The notes beneath the pieces are model-generated. The model searched no databases, was not told where the DNA came from, and worked only from the letters and a program-made list of their open reading frames with translations. A stretch of 64,000 bases of DNA from Mayamaea pseudoterrestris (taxonomy: Eukaryota; Bacillariophyta; Bacillariophyceae; Sellaphorales; Sellaphoraceae). Where the stretch lies: contig BROI01000037.1 of assembly GCA_027923505.1 (NCBI GenBank), positions 1-64,000 of the forward strand, given 5' to 3'. Shown piece by piece: positions 51,777 through 61,988 of this stretch; position 1 is the stretch's first letter, and every line of letters starts with the position of its first letter. The translations under genes and the position numbers were made by a program.

Positions 51777-54657
51777 ATGCCGCTTTTTCGCATCATGGGA
51801 GGATCCTCGCGCAACAGCAGCGGAGGAAATTCATCGCAGCAGCAAGCGGGAGCTCGAAGTGGATCAGGAGGTCCAAGCGTTTCTCGCTACACATACCCTG
51901 GTCAGCGCATGAATTCTTCCGAGCAGCGACAATCAACTAATGCAGCATCGATGATGTCGTCAAGTAGCAACAGTGCAGTGAATCCTTCATCTTCGGTTTC
52001 TCGATCCGAATTGATAGTGCGAGGAAGCAGCGTCGCTCCCGGCGCATCCGCTGCAGCTGCTAATACGAATACGAATGCATCGACACCAGGTTCGTTACTC
52101 CAATCACAATCTACAACCACTAATAATGATGCGTCCACAACAATGACAAGTACAACGCGTCCGGGAGCCTACCAAGTCACTCGCACAAGCGCTGGACCAG
52201 CCCAAGTTTATCGCGTCACCGTTCCTCCAGGCGTGCGACCAGGCACGGAGTTTACTGTACACGCCGGTCCCCGACGCGTCCGCGTCAGGTGTCCACCGAC
52301 ATGTCAGCCCGGAGAGTCTTTGCAGATTTCGCTTCCGCCGGAACCAGAGACTCGGTATGCGCCGCTGCGCATGGCAGCACTGACGGCCACGCCGATGGAG
52401 TTGATGCAAATGATTCAAAATAATGGCAATAGCGGCTCGAGCAGCAGTACTGAAGATGGCATGAAGGAAGTTTGTAAATCCACAATGAACATGACTCTCT
52501 CGCACGCATCCGCTTCATCATGCGGAGGCGGCGGTGGTGCCGTTCCCATGAGCCCAGAAGTTCAACGAGTCAATCAGCAGGCGGCCATGGCAGGAGGCAC
52601 ACCGCAAACCTTTCTTGTCACTATTCCACCCAATGTTTACCCTGGCATGACTTTTGTCGTTCATATGAATGGCACAAAGTTCATGGTGACATGTCCAGCA
52701 AATGCTGGTCCTAATCAAAAGGTGCGAATTGTTCCGCCGAGTAGCCTTGCCGGTGGAGCGACTAACAACAACGACAGCAATTATAATGAACCTCCGGAAG
52801 CCGCTCCCACGACGCAAGTTTTTGAAGTGGCCGTTCCGCCTGGAATTCAGCCAGGTCAACCGTTTGCACTTTTGGCGAATGGACAACGAGTTCTTGTGAC
52901 ATGTCCACCCAATGTGTCAGCTGGTCAAAAGATTCGATTTCAGCTTCCAGTACATGCAAACAAATTGGCAGAGCGCATTCAGCTATGTTACAAGAGTGAG
53001 AAGGAGAATGGATTTGGTTGGATGCGGACGATTCGAGTGACTGATATGAAGTTTCAGTGGGTTCGACTGGATCAACAGCAGCAAGCGAGTGATTCATCGA
53101 TAATGTATGACAAGAAGGACAGCTTGATTGACGGAAGTGACACCAAGAGTGGCACTGGATGCGTCGCGGCCGTTGCAGCTGTGGAAAAAGTTGGCATTAC
53201 GCAATTTGACTTTAGCAAATCAGCCTATGTTCGCAAGATTACTTTTTTGGAGGGAAACGATGCGCGCATGCGAACAGGTGTCATTGAATTGGTGCCGGCT
53301 AATGAGGCTGTTGTTGATTCCAAGCTGTGTGATAACAAGCAAACCCTGGTTTCATATGCGGATATAGTCTCGATTCAAGGCAAGGCGCTCGAGGAGAAAA
53401 CAGAATGGTTCCAGCGCATGTGTGCGCAACTCACCAAGCCTTGGGAAGAGGGACATGTCAAGATTGTCGTGAGGAGAAACCACTTGCTTTTGGATTCGGT
53501 AGATGCTGTCATGAGCCTGAGTCGCGAAGATTTGCGCAAGCGTTGGCGAATTGAGTTCTTGGGTGAGCCTGGAGTTGAAGCTGGTGGCCTGACGCGAGAA
53601 TGGTTCGAGTTGGTGACGGAGCAGATTTATGATCCCGATTTTGGATTATGGAAACCCACAATTAACAATCAAATGTGTTTGGATATCAATCCTGCGAGTG
53701 GTAAGTTTCTATGAATGTTTCGTTTCCCCTTGAATGCCAATTCGGGGAATGAATTTGTTCACGTAACTAACTATTACTTTACCGATCTATTTTGCAGGTA
53801 TTTCATGTCCAGACGATCACTTGGTCTATTTTCGCTTCCTGGGCCGAGTTCTCGGACGCGCCTTTTTTGATCGACAACTTGTTAAAGACCATATGACGAG
53901 AACCATTTACAGGCATTTACTCGGCTGGCCTGTTACGTTTGAAGATATTGAAAACCAAGATGAGGACTACTATAAATCATTAAAGAAGTTATCGCGTATG
54001 AGTCCAGAGGCGATTCCGAACATGTGTCTTGATTTCACTGTCACGGAGGAGCATATGGGAGCCTTTACCGACATGGAATTGATTGAAGGCGGACGGGATC
54101 GAGAAGTCAACAGCTCAAACTTAGCCGAATACCTTGAGTTGAATCTTAAGCATAGACTAATGGGACGTACCAAGCTTCAGTTGACAGAGTTGCTGCTGGG
54201 TTTTTTCGACATCATTCCCGAGCCAGCGCTCACTGTCTTTGATGCGAACGAGCTGGAACTGATCCTGTGTGGACTTCCTGTCATTGACATGGAGGACTGG
54301 AAGTTGAACACACTTTACTCTGGGTGTTTTAGCAGCAATGCACACAGAGAGAAGGTCGTCCAGTGGTTCTGGGAGATTGTGACGGACGACTTTGATGCGG
54401 AAATGAAGGCTCGGCTTCTGCAGTTTGTCACGGGCACGTCGGGAGTCCCTTCGCGAGGATTCGCTGTCTTGCAAGGGATCGACGGCAATATCAAGAAGTT
54501 TACAATTCACGGGGTCGATTTATCCACAAGCGCCTACCCCAGGGCTCACACTTGCTTCAACCGCATTGATCTCCCGTTATATAGCACCAAGCAGGAGCTG
54601 CAGGAGAAACTACGCACGACAATAACACTTTGTGGCGTTGGGTTTGACATGGAATAA
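51777..54657 (+). CDS. HECT-type E3 ubiquitin ligase with three VPPGVxPG repeats
   Basis: Exons 51777-53700 and 53798-54657 (97-nt intron, GTAAGT...GCAG) give 927 residues. The first 140 residues are Ser/Asn/Ala low-complexity. Three beta-rich repeats follow at about 141-187, 275-321 and 345-392 (YRVTVPPGVRPGTEF...RCPPTCQPGESL; FLVTIPPNVYPGMTF...TCPANAGPNQKV; FEVAVPPGIQPGQPF...TCPPNVSAGQKI), a unit frequent in diatom proteins. A PH-like region (about 395-540) precedes the HECT domain (about 585-927): RWRIEFLGEPGVEAGGLTREWF, FRFLGRVLGRAFFD, LNTLYSGC, LLQFVTGTSGVP. The catalytic Cys894 is in AHTCFNRIDLPLY. It transfers ubiquitin from an E2 to substrates through this Cys. The repeats likely bind substrates or membranes; that is inference. 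Confidence 0.95.
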
Positions 54658-55468
54658 AATTATTATACCTTGCTACTCCCTGGCTGCTTTTTAGTATCGA
54701 ATACTGGTAGACATTAGGTATTTCACGATAGTTGCTATGCACAAAACTCTCGCTCTGCTTGATGAACTTGACTGAGGCCTTTCTGTCGAGGAGATCCCAA
54801 AATTTCCAACATGTATCTGCCCCACGCCTGCTGAGCTCATCTTTGGGAGAGATATGATCTTCGACGTTTCATCGCGTATCAAATGGGAGGATATAAAGGC
54901 AAAAAGGGACGCAGCGAGCCGTCAAAACAACGCCCGGGAGAACGCTAAACGAGTTGCTTTTAAATATAAAGTGGGCGACTCGGTGTTGCTCCACAAGGAA
55001 GGCATTCGACGGAAGCTGGTGGCACCAAGAGACGGTCCATACCGCATTGTAAGCCTTTATACAAATGGCATCGTCAAGATTCAAAAGGGGATTGTGACGC
55101 AAAAGGTCTCTATCAGGCGCATCTCCCCATACAATGCCTCTTAACTCATCCATTTGGGAAGCGATTGAGCTGACATCACGGTACGACGTCTCTAAGACAA
55201 GGAGTATTCTAGCTATTGAATCACAAGCCGATCCTTTGGATCTCTATAGATGGATCTTTTGAGGATTACGAGAGAAGGTATCAATCAATAGCGTAACGCA
55301 TACTTAATCTGCTTATTGCATGGTTTACCCATCTACGTTAGGTCGCCGCAATCGTGGCATCAAGAAACCGAAATACATGAATGCTTAAGCCCCGCTCATA
55401 CCATGTCCTCTTTCCACTCAATAAAAGACGAGAGAAAACGCTTACTTGGATAGAATCACCGCCGTAGC
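54658..55468. other. intergenic with a retroelement fossil
   Basis: Apart from the Ty3/Gypsy fragment listed separately, nothing recognised. The 3' flank (55,150-55,470) is AT-rich. Confidence 0.5.
54818..55144 (+). mobile_element. Ty3/Gypsy integrase C-terminal fragment (fossil)
   Basis: About 110 codons resemble the end of a Ty3/Gypsy integrase: a TPAELIFGRDMIFD segment, an ENAKRVAFKYKVGDSVLL strand, RRKLVAPRDGPYRIV and a VSIRRISPY finish. No reverse transcriptase, gag or LTRs were recognised nearby, so this is an isolated, broken remnant. Its age cannot be stated; the protein pattern is still clear, so it is probably not very old. Confidence 0.75.
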
Positions 55469-56575
55469 CTAATCGCAACGGCATGTCCATATAACCAAAC
55501 AAAGGAGCATGAGCACGACTGTCACTGAGATTACAATTTTAACTTGTCGAGAAGTCTTCGGGCCCCCGTCAGCTTGTTCGCCGTCAGAATTAGTACCGTT
55601 GGATTGCTGCGTCCGAGGTCGTGATTGCTCCGCCTCTATAGTTTTGACGCTATGCAGCTCAATTGAACGTGAATTGTTCGCCAGCGCAGTGAGCTGCATC
55701 ATGTAGACAGCCGTCGTAGCTTCCTCCACAAAAGGCTTTCGAAAGAGCCATTCATTATCAGCAGCGTCGTCCATTTGCTGTGATTGCGGGTCAAAAACTG
55801 TGTATCGAATGGTCTGGTTGTATTCCAGCAATAACGGATACGACAAGATGGAATTACTTGCACTTATCAATCCCATTGCATTGTTATTCGCTTCTTGCGA
55901 TCGTCGCCTGTTATGTCCAAGCTTTTTATTCCACGACGCCAAATCAAAATGCTCCGTGACCCGAATCCGTGAGAGTAAATTTGTGTCAACTTGATCCACA
56001 TATACAATAGCATTTGTTTGTTGTCCGTTCCAAAAGTGAAGAACTTGATTCGACGTGAGTTGCTCCCATGCAAAGGCGTAGGTATCCACCAAAAGATTTG
56101 TACGAGTGTGTAGGAGCACCATTTGCATTGTTCGTGTCGTTGAGTAGTGTGCATCTCTCGTCGCGGCAGTGGAATCTTGCATCGAAGCATCCGTTTCCTT
56201 TGGCTGATAAATACTTCTTATTCCTCTGAACCTAGGACGATCTAGTACATCTGTGGTCCTTCTTTCCTTGGTGTATTTTCGTGAGTTTGTAGATTGTTGA
56301 AACGTGTCGGTCCTCGTCGATGACGACTCATCATGCGATGACAAGGAAGTGAATGTCGACACAACATCAGCCCCAACATGATCATACACAGCACTAGTCA
56401 CCTCTTCTCGTTTAAATTGATCGGAAGCGCTACTTTTGGGCATCAAGTCTCCTCGACAAGCCACGGATCGGATGGCCGTGAGAAACACGACGAAAAAATG
56501 TCGAATGACTTGAGGCGCCGTCGCTCCTCTCACTCGTTTTTTCCGTTTCGTGCACTCTGTCATCGTTACCCCCAT
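55469..56575 (-). CDS. type I membrane protein, shared ectodomain family (possible member 3)
   Basis: 368 residues, single exon. A basic N-terminus leads into a signal-like segment (IRHFFVVFLTAIRSVACRG). A Ser/Thr-rich region follows. The ectodomain has TMQMVLLHTRTN, an AFAWEQLTSNQVLHFW helix, an Arg-rich NRRRSQ stretch, LLLEYNQTIRYTVFD and WLFRKPFVEEATTAVYMMQL. A TM helix (VKIVISVTVVLMLLCLVIW) ends in a minimal CRCD tail. The order WExxT...Y(D/N)QxIRY...L/FxxPF...Y parallels the proteins at 32.7 and 46.5 kb, though identity is low, so membership is tentative. Surface location is inferred. The gene is divergent from the SAM carrier, and TACCGGTA lies between them. Confidence 0.7.
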   Translation of the reverse strand: MGVTMTECTKRKKRVRGATAPQVIRHFFVVFLTAIRSVACRGDLMPKSSASDQFKREEVTSAVYDHVGADVVSTFTSLSSHDESSSTRTDTFQQSTNSRKYTKERRTTDVLDRPRFRGIRSIYQPKETDASMQDSTAATRDAHYSTTRTMQMVLLHTRTNLLVDTYAFAWEQLTSNQVLHFWNGQQTNAIVYVDQVDTNLLSRIRVTEHFDLASWNKKLGHNRRRSQEANNNAMGLISASNSILSYPLLLEYNQTIRYTVFDPQSQQMDDAADNEWLFRKPFVEEATTAVYMMQLTALANNSRSIELHSVKTIEAEQSRPRTQQSNGTNSDGEQADGGPKTSRQVKIVISVTVVLMLLCLVIWTCRCD

Positions 56576-56754
56576 TGCTGTGTTCCTTCATGCTTTCCGG
56601 GGAAATGCAAAAGGACGCTTTTGCGGCTGCTCGCACACGACGAACAAGTTGATTCTCATGGTGCTTGTTTTCGCGGTCACGCGGTCACACGTTCAAGAAC
56701 CCGAGAAGTCCCGCTACGACGCGTTGAAACGGCGCGGCGGTAGTTATTAATAAG

Positions 56755-56762
56755 TACCGGTA
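56755..56762. promoter_or_regulatory. TACCGGTA palindrome in a divergent promoter
   Basis: Within GTACCGGTAC (56754-56763), 94 bp upstream of ATG 56856 and 180 bp upstream of ATG 56575 on the other strand. Confidence 0.35.
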
Positions 56763-56855
56763 CGACAAGCTGCAATTCTTCGTCTCCGCTCATTTTTCTT
56801 CGCCTTCGTGCCGACGATCATTCGTTGCCAATTGTGAGCAACAAACCTATTCAAC

Positions 56856-57535
56856 ATGTCGGATCCAGCGCAGCCAAGCTTTCTGACAGCCTTGGTGGCA
56901 GGTGGAATGGCGGGAACGAGCGTCGATGTCGCACTTTTTCCGATAGATACTGTCAAGGTCAGTCGCTCTAGCTGTGCTGGTTGGTGATACAGTCGGGCAA
57001 CGAACAATGAATATGCAGTCAAACAAACAAAGGTTAAGCTTTTTGTAATATTTCGCTTGCATGGAGATGCTATTGATGAGACAGCATGGTGGCTCCATAT
57101 TCCGTGTCAAATTTGAACACGATTCTGTGGCTGGGCATCTCATTCCTTCATCCATTTCGACTTGATATTACAGGTCCGCATACAAAGTCCGGAAGGCTTC
57201 ATCAAGGCTGGAGGCTTTCGGGGAATATACAATGGACTACCTGCAGCAGCCGCAGGATCGGCTCCATCTGCTGCTCTATTCTTTGCCACATATGAATTCG
57301 TCAAACCACTCATCCAGCAACGACTCGAGGAAAACAAGTTAAAGAGTAATAGTCGTAATCCACCATCTCCAGCTCTCTCGCACATGATTGCAGCCTCCTG
57401 CGGTGAAGTGGCCGCTTGCTTAGTGCGCGTCCCTACCGAAGTTGTCAAGGCCAAGATGCAAACGAGTCGAGTCAAGCTGGGCTTGGTGGAAACGATTCGC
57501 ATCGTGCTGAGCGAGCAACCAGCTGCAGCAGGCAC

Positions 57536-57570
<35 letters not shown>

Positions 57571-58090
57571 ATAGAATACTTTCGTCACTTCCAACCTTTA
57601 CTGGTGGCTTGTATCGAGGGTTTGGCATGACACTCTTTCGTGAAATACCTTTTGCGGTGCTGCAATTTCCAATGTACGAGCGATTCAAGCAAATCTGGAG
57701 TGATCGTCAAGCAGCAACGGTGAATCCTCTGCAGGCGGCAGCCTGTGGATCCTTGTCGGGAGCAATTGCGGGTGCAGTGACGACGCCCTTGGATGTATTG
57801 AAAACAAGAACACAGGTATGTGCAGGAATAAAGTTGTTGCGGTTGAGGAACATGGCTGCTCACACATCAACTCACCCACCCTTCTTCCTTTTGTACAGCT
57901 TGGCCGCGACAAGGATGGCATCCCTTATCAGGGCGTTCGCGACTGTTTCCGACGCACTATGGCACAAGAAGGGTCGTCGGCACTGTGGAGAGGCGTGCAA
58001 CCTCGCGTCATGTGGATTTCCATTGGAGGTTTTGTCTTTTTTGGAGCGTATGAAGCTTCCAAGAAAGCAGTTGGTCCTCTATTGACGTAG
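56856..58090 (+). CDS. SLC25A26: S-adenosylmethionine mitochondrial/plastid carrier
   Basis: Exons 56856-56957, 57174-57815 and 57899-58090 (introns 216 and 83 nt) give 311 residues. The SLC25 family has three repeats of two TM helices. FLTALVAGGMAGTSVDVALFPIDTVK, GGFRGIYNGLPAAAAGSAPSAALFF, CGEVAACLVRVPTEVVKAKMQ, LYRGFGMTLFREIPFAVLQFP, GAIAGAVTTPLDVLKTRTQ and ISIGGFVFFGAYE are the SAM-carrier pattern (PxDTxK, RVPxEVxK, TPLDVxKTR). It imports S-adenosylmethionine in exchange for S-adenosylhomocysteine across an organelle inner membrane. No presequence is present, as usual. Oddity: a run of AGC codons at about 57,538-57,566 encodes a poly-Ser insertion in the loop before the second repeat's later helix. 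Confidence 0.93.
57538..57566 (+). repeat. AGC microsatellite coding for poly-Ser
   Basis: About ten AGC units in frame inside exon 2 of the SAM carrier; probably length-variable between strains. Confidence 0.8.
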
Positions 58091-58180
58091 AAGTCAAACG
58101 ACATACAGGCTACAGCTGCTAATGTATATAATGATATTAATTGTTTTTGGCAAGAGTACATTCCAAGCGATCTGCATGCG

Positions 58181-59475
58181 TTAAATGATTTCCATATTGA
58201 CGCCATCGTTGTCTCGGTACTGGCTATCAAGGTAATCCGTGTAAACTGGGTCTTCTAGGACGTAATCAGGCAAACAGCTGGATTCCTCCTCTAGCTCTTG
58301 CACTACACGATCGCGTTCCATGTCAAAGCTTGGACCAAACTCTACCAACGTTCTGTTGTAGTGCCTCCTTTGTTCATCGTGACTCATCACGGAAGGTTGG
58401 CTTGCTGTCGATGCTCTAACTGTCGAATCAATACTTGCTCCACCCCGACAGTGACCGCCTCGCTTCAGCATATGGCCGTGTTCGTCGCATACGTATGCCT
58501 TGTTTCGATCGGCCCGCCAGAAAACGTACAAGGAAAATAAGCTTGCCATCAGCACGACGACTGAAAAGAAGAGTCCCACCATTGCACCAGCCGAGACACT
58601 GTCATGTGTAGCTATCTCATTTGGTCCGGAAATAAGCTTCGTCATGTGGTCCACCACCTCAATTCGAACGGCTCCATACTTGGCAGCCATTTCAATCGCC
58701 AGAGGAAGTGCTGCGCGAACGGTATCTAGCACTATGTCCGACGTAGCTGCACCCATGTTACGCCCATATACGCGAATTTCGCTAGTGTAGTAGCCGCATG
58801 TGTTTTGCTCGTGCTTGGTAGGCTCGCATATTACTGTTGAAGAAGGTGTAGACATAGTCGGTCAGCTTATTAGTTCGTGCGTGTCTACTCTTGTTCTGCC
58901 ACATCTTACACAGCATACTACTTACGCAACGGCTCTAGAGCCCCTTCCGAAAACTTGAATCCAGTAACCTTATCGCTCACGCTGGATTGTGTGCTGCTGT
59001 CCATGCCACCAAAATAACTGATTTGTCGATCCATACTGTTTTCATCACCAATATCAATTCCAAGTGCTTCAGCAAGTCGCCGTTCCATTCCACAAATTGA
59101 CGAGAACGCGCGCGACAGAATTTGAGTCTCAACATACTGGTTGATTGCATCCAACACTTGATCAATATTTGCGAATAACGTAGACTCAAGCTCAAAGCCA
59201 TACTCCAGTACCATTGGAATTCCAGCCGTCGAACCAAAGTAGCCATTCTCCTGCGGTCGGCACATGGTCTCTGACATCAAGTGCGAATACTTGGTGACGA
59301 CTTCACCCTTTTTGATAGGCTTTGCTTTGGGTGGAAAATCATGTCGCTCTTTGAGCAGTGAATGCGGATCCTCCTCGCCATTGATAAACAATTGACGGTG
59401 CGCCGACGACGATGCGTGACAACTGACAACGACGACGGCAGCGGTCAGCAGAAGCAGCTTACTTCCCATGGTCAT
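58181..59475 (-). CDS. type I membrane protein of unknown function
   Basis: Exons 59475-58926 and 58833-58181 (92-nt intron, GTAAGT...ACAG, joining EPL to ICEPTKHEQN) give 400 residues. Signal peptide KLLLLTAAVVVVSCHAS. The ectodomain has IPMVLEYGFELESTLFANIDQVLDAINQYVETQIL, Cys pairs (ICGMERRL, ICEPTKHEQNTCGYY), EIRVYGRN and DIVLDTVRAALPLAIE. The TM helix is GAMVGLFFSVVVLMASLFSLYVFW. The cytoplasmic tail is Arg/His/Ser then acidic (VVQELEEESSCLPDYVLEDPVYTDYLDSQY), with several Tyr in acidic context. No known domain; the general layout resembles the other diatom surface proteins in the window but with no clear sequence match. It is tail-to-tail with the SAM carrier, 90 bp apart. Confidence 0.78.
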
Positions 59476-59682
59476 TTTTAATATCGAAACCTCTAGAAGC
59501 TATATGCTAATCAACATCAACCATGATTGCAGCGACTTCCTCGGTGCACACAAGTCTTGCTACAAGGTTGGACGAACGATTTCGCGTTTTGGCGAATCTA
59601 ACCCAAATTGTCGGCTCAGTCGTGTGAGCGTGACCAAAAACTTGGCCGGCCGGCGTTTCAGAGCGTCATAAGGTTCGGCAAT

Positions 59683-59690
59683 TGACGTCA
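59683..59690. promoter_or_regulatory. CRE octamer TGACGTCA in divergent promoter
   Basis: Full octamer 208 bp upstream of ATG 59475 (minus) and 282 bp upstream of ATG 59965 (plus); a candidate bZIP site by sequence only. Confidence 0.3.
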
Positions 59691-59951
59691 GCCACAAGCC
59701 TCAGCATCCAAAGTCGCTACGAATTGCGTTTCGACTGGCTAAAATTCGGCAAAATTCGCCTCAAAGCAACAATTACGTCACTCGTCACAACATGGCGTCC
59801 AGCCTTTACAGCTCCACCTCAGATTTTACCGCAAATTAGCAGAGAGCATGGAGGATCCATTCATCGCCAGAGCCACAAGAGGGACCTAACAGGCTGCAAA
59901 ATCCCCGCTTGAAGGCGACAGAAACGATTGGCGAGTCACCCTGCTACTTAC

Positions 59952-59959
59952 TACCGGTA
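59952..59959. promoter_or_regulatory. TACCGGTA palindrome next to start codon
   Basis: Part of ACTACCGGTAGT (59950-59961), ending only a few bases before ATG 59965, so it lies in the leader or at the transcription start. Confidence 0.35.
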
Positions 59960-59964
59960 GTATC

Positions 59965-60384
59965 ATGTCGTTTCCTTCATCCGAGCAACTCTTAAAACCG
60001 CCATCTGGCGCTAGTGGTAGCAGCTCGGATCTCTTGTCCCGTGTGCGATCCTTTCTGCCGACTCTACAGGAGGCGAATGAGCAGCTTGCTTCGTCAGTGT
60101 CCTTGACAATTGATCCAGCTCTATTAGACGATAGCGACGACGAAAACTGTGAAGAAGATAGCAAAGGTCTAGAAGAGAGCACGTTAAAGCTGAAGCCAGA
60201 TGTTTTTGAAGAATTGGTGAGTAAAGACGCTGATGCTACAATCGCCACGATTCAGGATGTAGTCCAGGAAAATGAGATTATAGACGGAGAAACAGTAGGA
60301 AAAGACACTGCAATAAGTGAGCTCTTAAAAGTATCGCAGACGAGAAAACGACCCGGCGGGCCGCTTATTCAAGAGCTAGAATAG
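59965..60384 (+). CDS. NOPCHAP1-like snoRNP assembly factor (candidate)
   Basis: 139 residues, single exon. The LLSRVRSFLPTLQEANEQL segment (about 23-42) matches the RVxxFLPxxxxANxxL core of NOPCHAP1 (human C12orf45, DUF4598). An acidic stretch (DDSDDENCEED) and LKLKPDVFEELV follow. The length is close to the family's. In humans this protein links NOP58 to the RUVBL1/2 AAA+ ATPases during box C/D snoRNP assembly. The match rests on one motif, so the name is tentative; nuclear or nucleolar location is expected if correct. It converges on the eIF2B-delta gene with about 60 bp between stops. Confidence 0.5.
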   Translation: MSFPSSEQLLKPPSGASGSSSDLLSRVRSFLPTLQEANEQLASSVSLTIDPALLDDSDDENCEEDSKGLEESTLKLKPDVFEELVSKDADATIATIQDVVQENEIIDGETVGKDTAISELLKVSQTRKRPGGPLIQELE

Positions 60385-60443
60385 ATGCGCTGATCGCTTC
60401 TTACTGTTATACATGAAAATCCTAAATTACATTGCTGCACCAA

Positions 60444-61988
60444 TTAATTTTCGTACTTGAACTCTTGCGGCGTCATCTCCCGAAGTAAAACAGCCACACT
60501 GGATGCTGGCACAATACCGAGCTCCGTGACAATTCCACTCACGAAAGATGCTGGAGTCAAGTCATACATCAAGTGCAGCTTTTTCACTGCCGAATCATTC
60601 GACGCCATATCCGCCCTATCGTCGCCATGTAGTTCAATATTCAGAGCATTTGGATCTCCCAGTTCATTGTGCGTAATTGATTCCAGATACAACTTGTTGG
60701 ATATCTTGTACGTTTCGCAACACACCAACACTGGAATGTGCTGCATGTGCGCCGCCAATGCCACGCAACCCGTTCCAACCTGGCCCAAGACGCTTCCGTC
60801 GCTCATTAGTGCGCTCGCACCCAATAACACCTTGGTAACGTCCTGCAAAACATAGGACAAGGCATTCACCAAAATGTACGTGCAAGGCATACCGGCTTGA
60901 ACAAGTTTTCGTAAAAGCTTCTTGCCACCATGATTGGGTCGACTGTCCACAATAATCACGCGAACAGAAAACTCATCGTCACCGCCTTGAAGAGCTTCTC
61001 GGCGTTGCGCAAGCCGCAAGAGAATCTTGGCGACGGCTTCGGAGTAACCAATGGTTAATATAACTTGCTCGCCTTGCTGTTTTGTTAACAGCGGCATGGC
61101 CACGTCGCAAATGGCAATGCCCGCAAACTCCATGCGCTCACGCTCATACTCGTGCAAATGCTGCAGCAAGACGTTTCGTTGCTCGTTCCAATCGCTGCTG
61201 CTAGAAGCCCCGGTGCGGTCGAGACTCGCCACAACGTGCTTGATCGAAGTGAAAGCGTTGCCCATGCTGACGGAGTGTGGTCGACAGTAGTGCGTCCAAA
61301 AGGAAAATGCAGGATTCAAAACGTCGTGCAATATAGCTTGGCGAACGTCAATGGTCTTGGTGCTGCCATTGGTAGACTGTAACTGATAATCATTAAGGAG
61401 TGTTCGAAAACAGTGCAGCATGGCGCGGCACCGAGCATTACCCCCGCGAATTTTTAACGTAGCATAGTCGAGTCCAAGTTGTAGTATGGCGGGATGCAAT
61501 GTTGCAGTGGTGCTTATCGACGACGTTGGGTTGCTACTTGACGCACTTGGTGACGCTGCTGATGCTGACGAGGCACCAGCAGTAAAGGACGCAGTCACAT
61601 GAGGTAGCACCTGCAGAGTCGGCCCAATGAGCCGAAAGACACTTGCCGGATCATGATACGGAGGTAAATGTGACACTAATGAGACGGAAGACGCGTGATG
61701 TTTGTCGGCATGAGTAGCAGACAATGGCGTAGTAGTCGTCGCTGCAGCTCCAGATATTTCGGCAGATTTGGCAGTAGACGAAATCGTCAGCTTTTCCAAC
61801 TTATTCTGGTTCGTTTCTAGTTCTTGCTGCGTAGTTCGTTTGGCGCCTCCTCGAGCAGCCTTGTCCGCCCGTTGCTGCTCCTGCATGGCTCGTCGTTCCG
61901 CCTTGGATAATTTGGGTTTGGGAGGAGGAATCACAACATTTGCAGGTTTTTCCTTCTTCTTTGCGGATTCTATCGATGATGATGACAT
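60444..61988 (-). CDS. EIF2B4: translation initiation factor eIF2B subunit delta
   Basis: 514 residues, single exon. A Lys/Ala-rich N-terminus (KAERRAMQEQQRADKAARGG) is typical of the delta subunit. The regulatory-subunit fold follows: HPAILQLGLDYATLKIRGGNARCRAML, MGNAFTSIKHVVAS, EFAGIAICD-type helices, VILTIGYSEAVAKILL, VIIVDSRPNHGGKKLL, TYILVNALSYVLQDVTKVLLGASALMSDGSVLGQVGTGCVALAAH, IPVLVCCETYKI and DLTPASFVSGIVTELGIVPASSVAVLLRE. eIF2B recycles eIF2-GDP to eIF2-GTP; the delta subunit with alpha and beta senses eIF2 phosphorylation. A cytosolic decamer component. Nothing is missing from the expected domain. Confidence 0.95.
   Translation of the reverse strand: MSSSSIESAKKKEKPANVVIPPPKPKLSKAERRAMQEQQRADKAARGGAKRTTQQELETNQNKLEKLTISSTAKSAEISGAAATTTTPLSATHADKHHASSVSLVSHLPPYHDPASVFRLIGPTLQVLPHVTASFTAGASSASAASPSASSSNPTSSISTTATLHPAILQLGLDYATLKIRGGNARCRAMLHCFRTLLNDYQLQSTNGSTKTIDVRQAILHDVLNPAFSFWTHYCRPHSVSMGNAFTSIKHVVASLDRTGASSSSDWNEQRNVLLQHLHEYERERMEFAGIAICDVAMPLLTKQQGEQVILTIGYSEAVAKILLRLAQRREALQGGDDEFSVRVIIVDSRPNHGGKKLLRKLVQAGMPCTYILVNALSYVLQDVTKVLLGASALMSDGSVLGQVGTGCVALAAHMQHIPVLVCCETYKISNKLYLESITHNELGDPNALNIELHGDDRADMASNDSAVKKLHLMYDLTPASFVSGIVTELGIVPASSVAVLLREMTPQEFKYEN

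Larger units (their letters stand above)
59476..59964. other. divergent promoter region
   Basis: Between the membrane-protein gene (minus) and the NOPCHAP1-like gene (plus). It holds TGACGTCA (59683-59690) and TACCGGTA (59952-59959). No gene seen. Confidence 0.5.
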
